Shown here piece by piece: positions 5,861 through 7,990 of a stretch of 7,990 nt of DNA. A model generated the notes under the pieces. It was not told where the DNA came from. It saw nothing but the letters and a program-made list of their open reading frames with translations, and searched no databases. The translations under genes and the position numbers were made by a program. Position 1 is the first letter of the stretch, and each line of letters starts with the position of its first letter. Source of the stretch: an uncultured Alphaproteobacteria bacterium (GTDB lineage: Bacteria; Pseudomonadota; Alphaproteobacteria; GCA-2731375); the NCBI GenBank assembly GCA_913049615.1, contig CAJWZI010000051.1:1-7990 (forward strand), in the 5' to 3' direction.

Positions 5861-7244
5861 TCAACCATGTTACCGCTTTACCAAAACAAGCCAATGGTGC
5901 CCGGGTGATACCCGCTCCAATTTGCCCAATGCCTGCATCCTTGTGGGCTATGCCGGTATTAATGATCGGCAGAATGCCGGTGTCGACGACCTTTCGAACA
6001 TCAATGCCCGCTGCGGTACCAGCAAAATCTAGTGACGGGATGGTCAGTGCGTTATTACGTCCGATCGTTATCGGCTGCATCTCCCGACTGCGAGCAATCG
6101 CATCGTTCGGTGTGCCACCCACAAATTGCACGATTGCCGGAGAGGCGGCCATAGCAAAACCGCCCAGTCCGGCAGTTTCGGTGATGGCGCTATCACCCAA
6201 ATCTGGAGCCGCGTCAACAACCGAATAGGAGGGAAAAAACAGTCCATCCACCACCGGTGCGGGCGTTGTGAACCATTGATCGCCGCAGCCGCTGACACGG
6301 ATGCCAAAATCAACACCATTCCTTGCCATTGCTGTCACCATGGAACTATTGACCACACCATGTGCTGCATCGAGCATCAACTTGCACGCCGCCATCGAGA
6401 CGTTAAGAAAAAAATGGTCGTTTTCGGTTATAAAACTCATCGCTTCGGCGATATCAGCCGCTGGCAGTCCAGCTTGCATGAAACGAGGCGCTAACTGCTT
6501 GAATAGTAGCCCGGTAGCTGCCGCATTTCGGTTGTGGACTTCATCGCCCATGTAAAGGGCCTGTGCCATTATGGTCTTAATATCAATACCTTCTCCAGCG
6601 GCAAGACCCGCAGATAAAACCTTGGCCAGGACGTTCTGCATCCATCGCAAGCGCACGATCACTTCTTCGCTGTTGGCGCCAAATCTCAAAACCTTGCCAA
6701 GGCCTTCGTTAAGGTTTGCGAATGCCTTATTGCCATTGTTGGCGTTAGTTACTATCCAAACAGGCATAGAGGGGCTGGTAATACCGGCCATTGGTCCGAC
6801 GCAGGAATGATGGTGGCAGGGTTCTATCGTAACTTCGCCGGACGCAAGTAGCTTCTCCGCCGAATTTTGATTTTTAGCCCAGCCTTCGTAGATGATCGCT
6901 CCGACGAGCGCGCCATGGACCGGGCCGCAAACATCTCGCCAATCGATCGGAGGTCCCGAATGCAGTATCATACGTTCGCCCATTTCCGGGATCACCTCTC
7001 CGGCGCGGCCAATGCCTCCGAGCACCGGTTGGGCGTTTGAATATCTTTCAAATGCAGTACGGTTTGCTTGCTCTATTTCAGGGTCATTAACAAGCTTCGC
7101 GAGCGCTCTGGCAACCGTGGCGTCACCTTCGGCAGCCGGCCGCCAATCAACGTTTAAAGCCCGGCCACCAGCGTCGTTAATTACTTCGGAGAAGGAAGCA
7201 ATTCCGACATTGATAACATTTAGGGATTGTGGTGGTTTGCTCAA
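5841..7244 (-). CDS. ylbE: DUF1116 protein (YlbE/AllG-like), probable oxamate carbamoyltransferase component
   Basis: A 467-residue soluble protein of the DUF1116 family. It has the family's opening pattern (LNVINVGIASF, then NVDWRPAAEGD), a VCGPVHGALVGAIIYEGWA region (105-123), the Cys/His-rich EPCHHHSCVGPMAG (141-154), NEGLGKVLRFGAN (179-191) and a Gly-rich SGCGDQWF segment. In E. coli the homologue works with FdrA and YlbF and has been linked to oxamate carbamoyltransferase of allantoin breakdown; the substrate in this organism is inferred. The start is TTG 7244-7242: no ATG lies in frame before the conserved N-terminus, and upstream only four sense codons separate it from the fdrA stop in the same frame. 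The ribosome binding site is weak (AAGG 15 bases away, or GAAAG 7 away). It overlaps arcC by 20 bases, a sign of coupled expression. Confidence 0.9.
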   Translation of the reverse strand: MSKPPQSLNVINVGIASFSEVINDAGGRALNVDWRPAAEGDATVARALAKLVNDPEIEQANRTAFERYSNAQPVLGGIGRAGEVIPEMGERMILHSGPPIDWRDVCGPVHGALVGAIIYEGWAKNQNSAEKLLASGEVTIEPCHHHSCVGPMAGITSPSMPVWIVTNANNGNKAFANLNEGLGKVLRFGANSEEVIVRLRWMQNVLAKVLSAGLAAGEGIDIKTIMAQALYMGDEVHNRNAAATGLLFKQLAPRFMQAGLPAADIAEAMSFITENDHFFLNVSMAACKLMLDAAHGVVNSSMVTAMARNGVDFGIRVSGCGDQWFTTPAPVVDGLFFPSYSVVDAAPDLGDSAITETAGLGGFAMAASPAIVQFVGGTPNDAIARSREMQPITIGRNNALTIPSLDFAGTAAGIDVRKVVDTGILPIINTGIAHKDAGIGQIGAGITRAPLACFGKAVTWLSECRDK

Positions 7245-7256
7245 TTTTTTACTTTC

Positions 7257-7990
7257 TTACCTTCGTGAAAGAATGTCGCTGGCCAATCTAACGGCCTGAG
7301 CATTGCTCTCTACGACGATCGCGCCAGCATTGCGCAATATTTCTTCCTGCCGTGCTAAGTTCTGCGGGTCCCCCTTAGTACCGCAGACGAAAGTTATGAA
7401 GATCGGTACTACCCCTCCCCGTTTCTCGGTCTCCAGGGCGGCAGCAATTGAAACCGCCACTTCATCCGCCGGATTGCCATGCGATCCGTAACCAATGACA
7501 ACATCGAGCAAGATTACTGCCGTTTCTCCATCACGAGCTTCCTGCAGAATTCTGTCATGCCTGAGCCTGTGGTCAATCATCGGATGGGGCCTTCCACGGG
7601 TGAACAGATCGTCACCCAAATCCAATACCGTGTTGCCAGTGCTTGACCAGATATCTTTGAGTTTTTGATTTCTTTTCTGCGGCGAGAGTGAATTCACCGG
7701 GCCGATATCCTGTTCTAGGAGCAATAAGGCTTCGTAACAGAAGGTGCCGCCACTATAGAGGCCGCGCACAAATTTTTGCGTCTCCGAGAGATTGGCAACA
7801 ATCCGGGCAATTTCGGGCCCCTCCACGCAGTGGCGAGGCAAGGCCTCGTTGGTTGTTTCCATGCCACTCGAGAGAGCAACGGCCATATGGGCGGCCTGCT
7901 CCAATGTCTCGACTTGGAAGATATTACCCTGCTGCGGCACTTCTGCCCTGACGCCAAGAAAATTAACCACTACCGGCTTGCCGCATTTCG
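7257..7990 (-). CDS. fdrA: FdrA-like acyl-CoA synthetase family protein, C-terminal part, 5' truncated by window edge
   Basis: The frame is open to the right edge of the window (codons such as AAG-CCG-GTA precede the GTG at 7970, reading KPVVVNFLG), so 7970 is not a true start and the N-terminal part is missing; full-length FdrA is about 500-550 residues. About 243 residues are visible. They match the C-terminal half of FdrA, a relative of the succinyl-CoA synthetase alpha subunit: FVRGLYSGGTFCYEA (near 7772), DLGDDLFTRGRPHPMID (about 7622-7572), ILLDVVIGYGSH and CGTKGDPQ (7385-7362), then SNAQA near the end. In E. coli FdrA is a subunit of the proposed oxamate carbamoyltransferase. It is the first visible gene of the minus-strand operon; its stop is 12 bases before the DUF1116 start. 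The upstream region, where ylbF or transporter genes might lie, is outside the window. Confidence 0.93.
   Translation of the reverse strand, partial: KCGKPVVVNFLGVRAEVPQQGNIFQVETLEQAAHMAVALSSGMETTNEALPRHCVEGPEIARIVANLSETQKFVRGLYSGGTFCYEALLLLEQDIGPVNSLSPQKRNQKLKDIWSSTGNTVLDLGDDLFTRGRPHPMIDHRLRHDRILQEARDGETAVILLDVVIGYGSHGNPADEVAVSIAAALETEKRGGVVPIFITFVCGTKGDPQNLARQEEILRNAGAIVVESNAQAVRLASDILSRR

Noticed and set aside
5776..6228. 150-codon plus-strand ORF opposite arcC and DUF1116
   Set aside because: It lies antisense to two well-supported genes, has low-complexity composition rich in Pro, Ala and Ser, and shows no recognisable motif.
6892..7299. 135-codon plus-strand ORF opposite DUF1116 and the end of fdrA
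   Set aside because: Same reasons: it is a shadow of a conserved minus-strand gene.
7257..7970. FdrA-like ORF read as a complete 237-residue protein from GTG 7970
   Set aside because: The frame continues upstream with conserved KPVV residues to the window edge, and the family is about twice as long.

Overview
The window looks like chromosome from a Gram-negative, aerobic proteobacterium with roughly balanced base composition. This rests on gene content and style only: an aa3-type cytochrome c oxidase operon of proteobacterial layout, tightly packed genes with short or overlapping junctions, and free use of GTG and TTG starts. I would not name a genus; an uncultured alpha- or gammaproteobacterium fits. 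I see no mobile element, tRNA, rRNA or CRISPR array.

Left half (1-3994, plus strand): a terminal oxidase operon in the order subunit II (3' end only), subunit I, a short subunit III-like protein, a second subunit III-like protein, and a small subunit IV-like membrane protein. The CuA ligands of subunit II are present. So are the heme a, heme a3 and CuB ligands, the His-Tyr pair and the D- and K-channel residues of subunit I, so the enzyme is predicted to be a proton-pumping A1-type cytochrome c oxidase. Two subunit III-like genes in a row followed by a subunit IV gene is unlike the standard ctaCDGE layout and recalls alternative oxidase clusters such as coxMNOP of Bradyrhizobium. Two junctions contain tiny ORFs whose start and stop codons interlock with the neighbouring genes.

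Right half (3995-7990, minus strand): convergent to the oxidase operon. In transcription order (right to left) it holds the 3' part of fdrA, a DUF1116 gene (ylbE/allG-like) and a carbamate kinase gene (arcC/allK-like), then, after a 217 bp gap with a perfect 8 bp dyad, a NIPSNAP-family gene. In Escherichia coli the homologues fdrA-ylbE-ylbF-ybcF sit in the allantoin region. There the first three proteins have been linked to oxamate carbamoyltransferase (oxalurate + Pi to oxamate + carbamoyl phosphate), and the carbamate kinase then makes ATP from carbamoyl phosphate. By that analogy the block would be the energy-yielding end of a purine/ureide or related carbamoyl-compound pathway. The third component (ylbF, DUF2877) is not between ylbE and arcC here, so it is either beyond the right edge or absent.

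The most interesting points are the compact fdrA-DUF1116-carbamate kinase cassette without an adjacent DUF2877 gene, the same-frame fdrA/DUF1116 junction with only a TTG start, the interlocked 21-codon ORF between oxidase subunits II and I, and the dual subunit III arrangement. I found nothing that clearly is a wholly new system.
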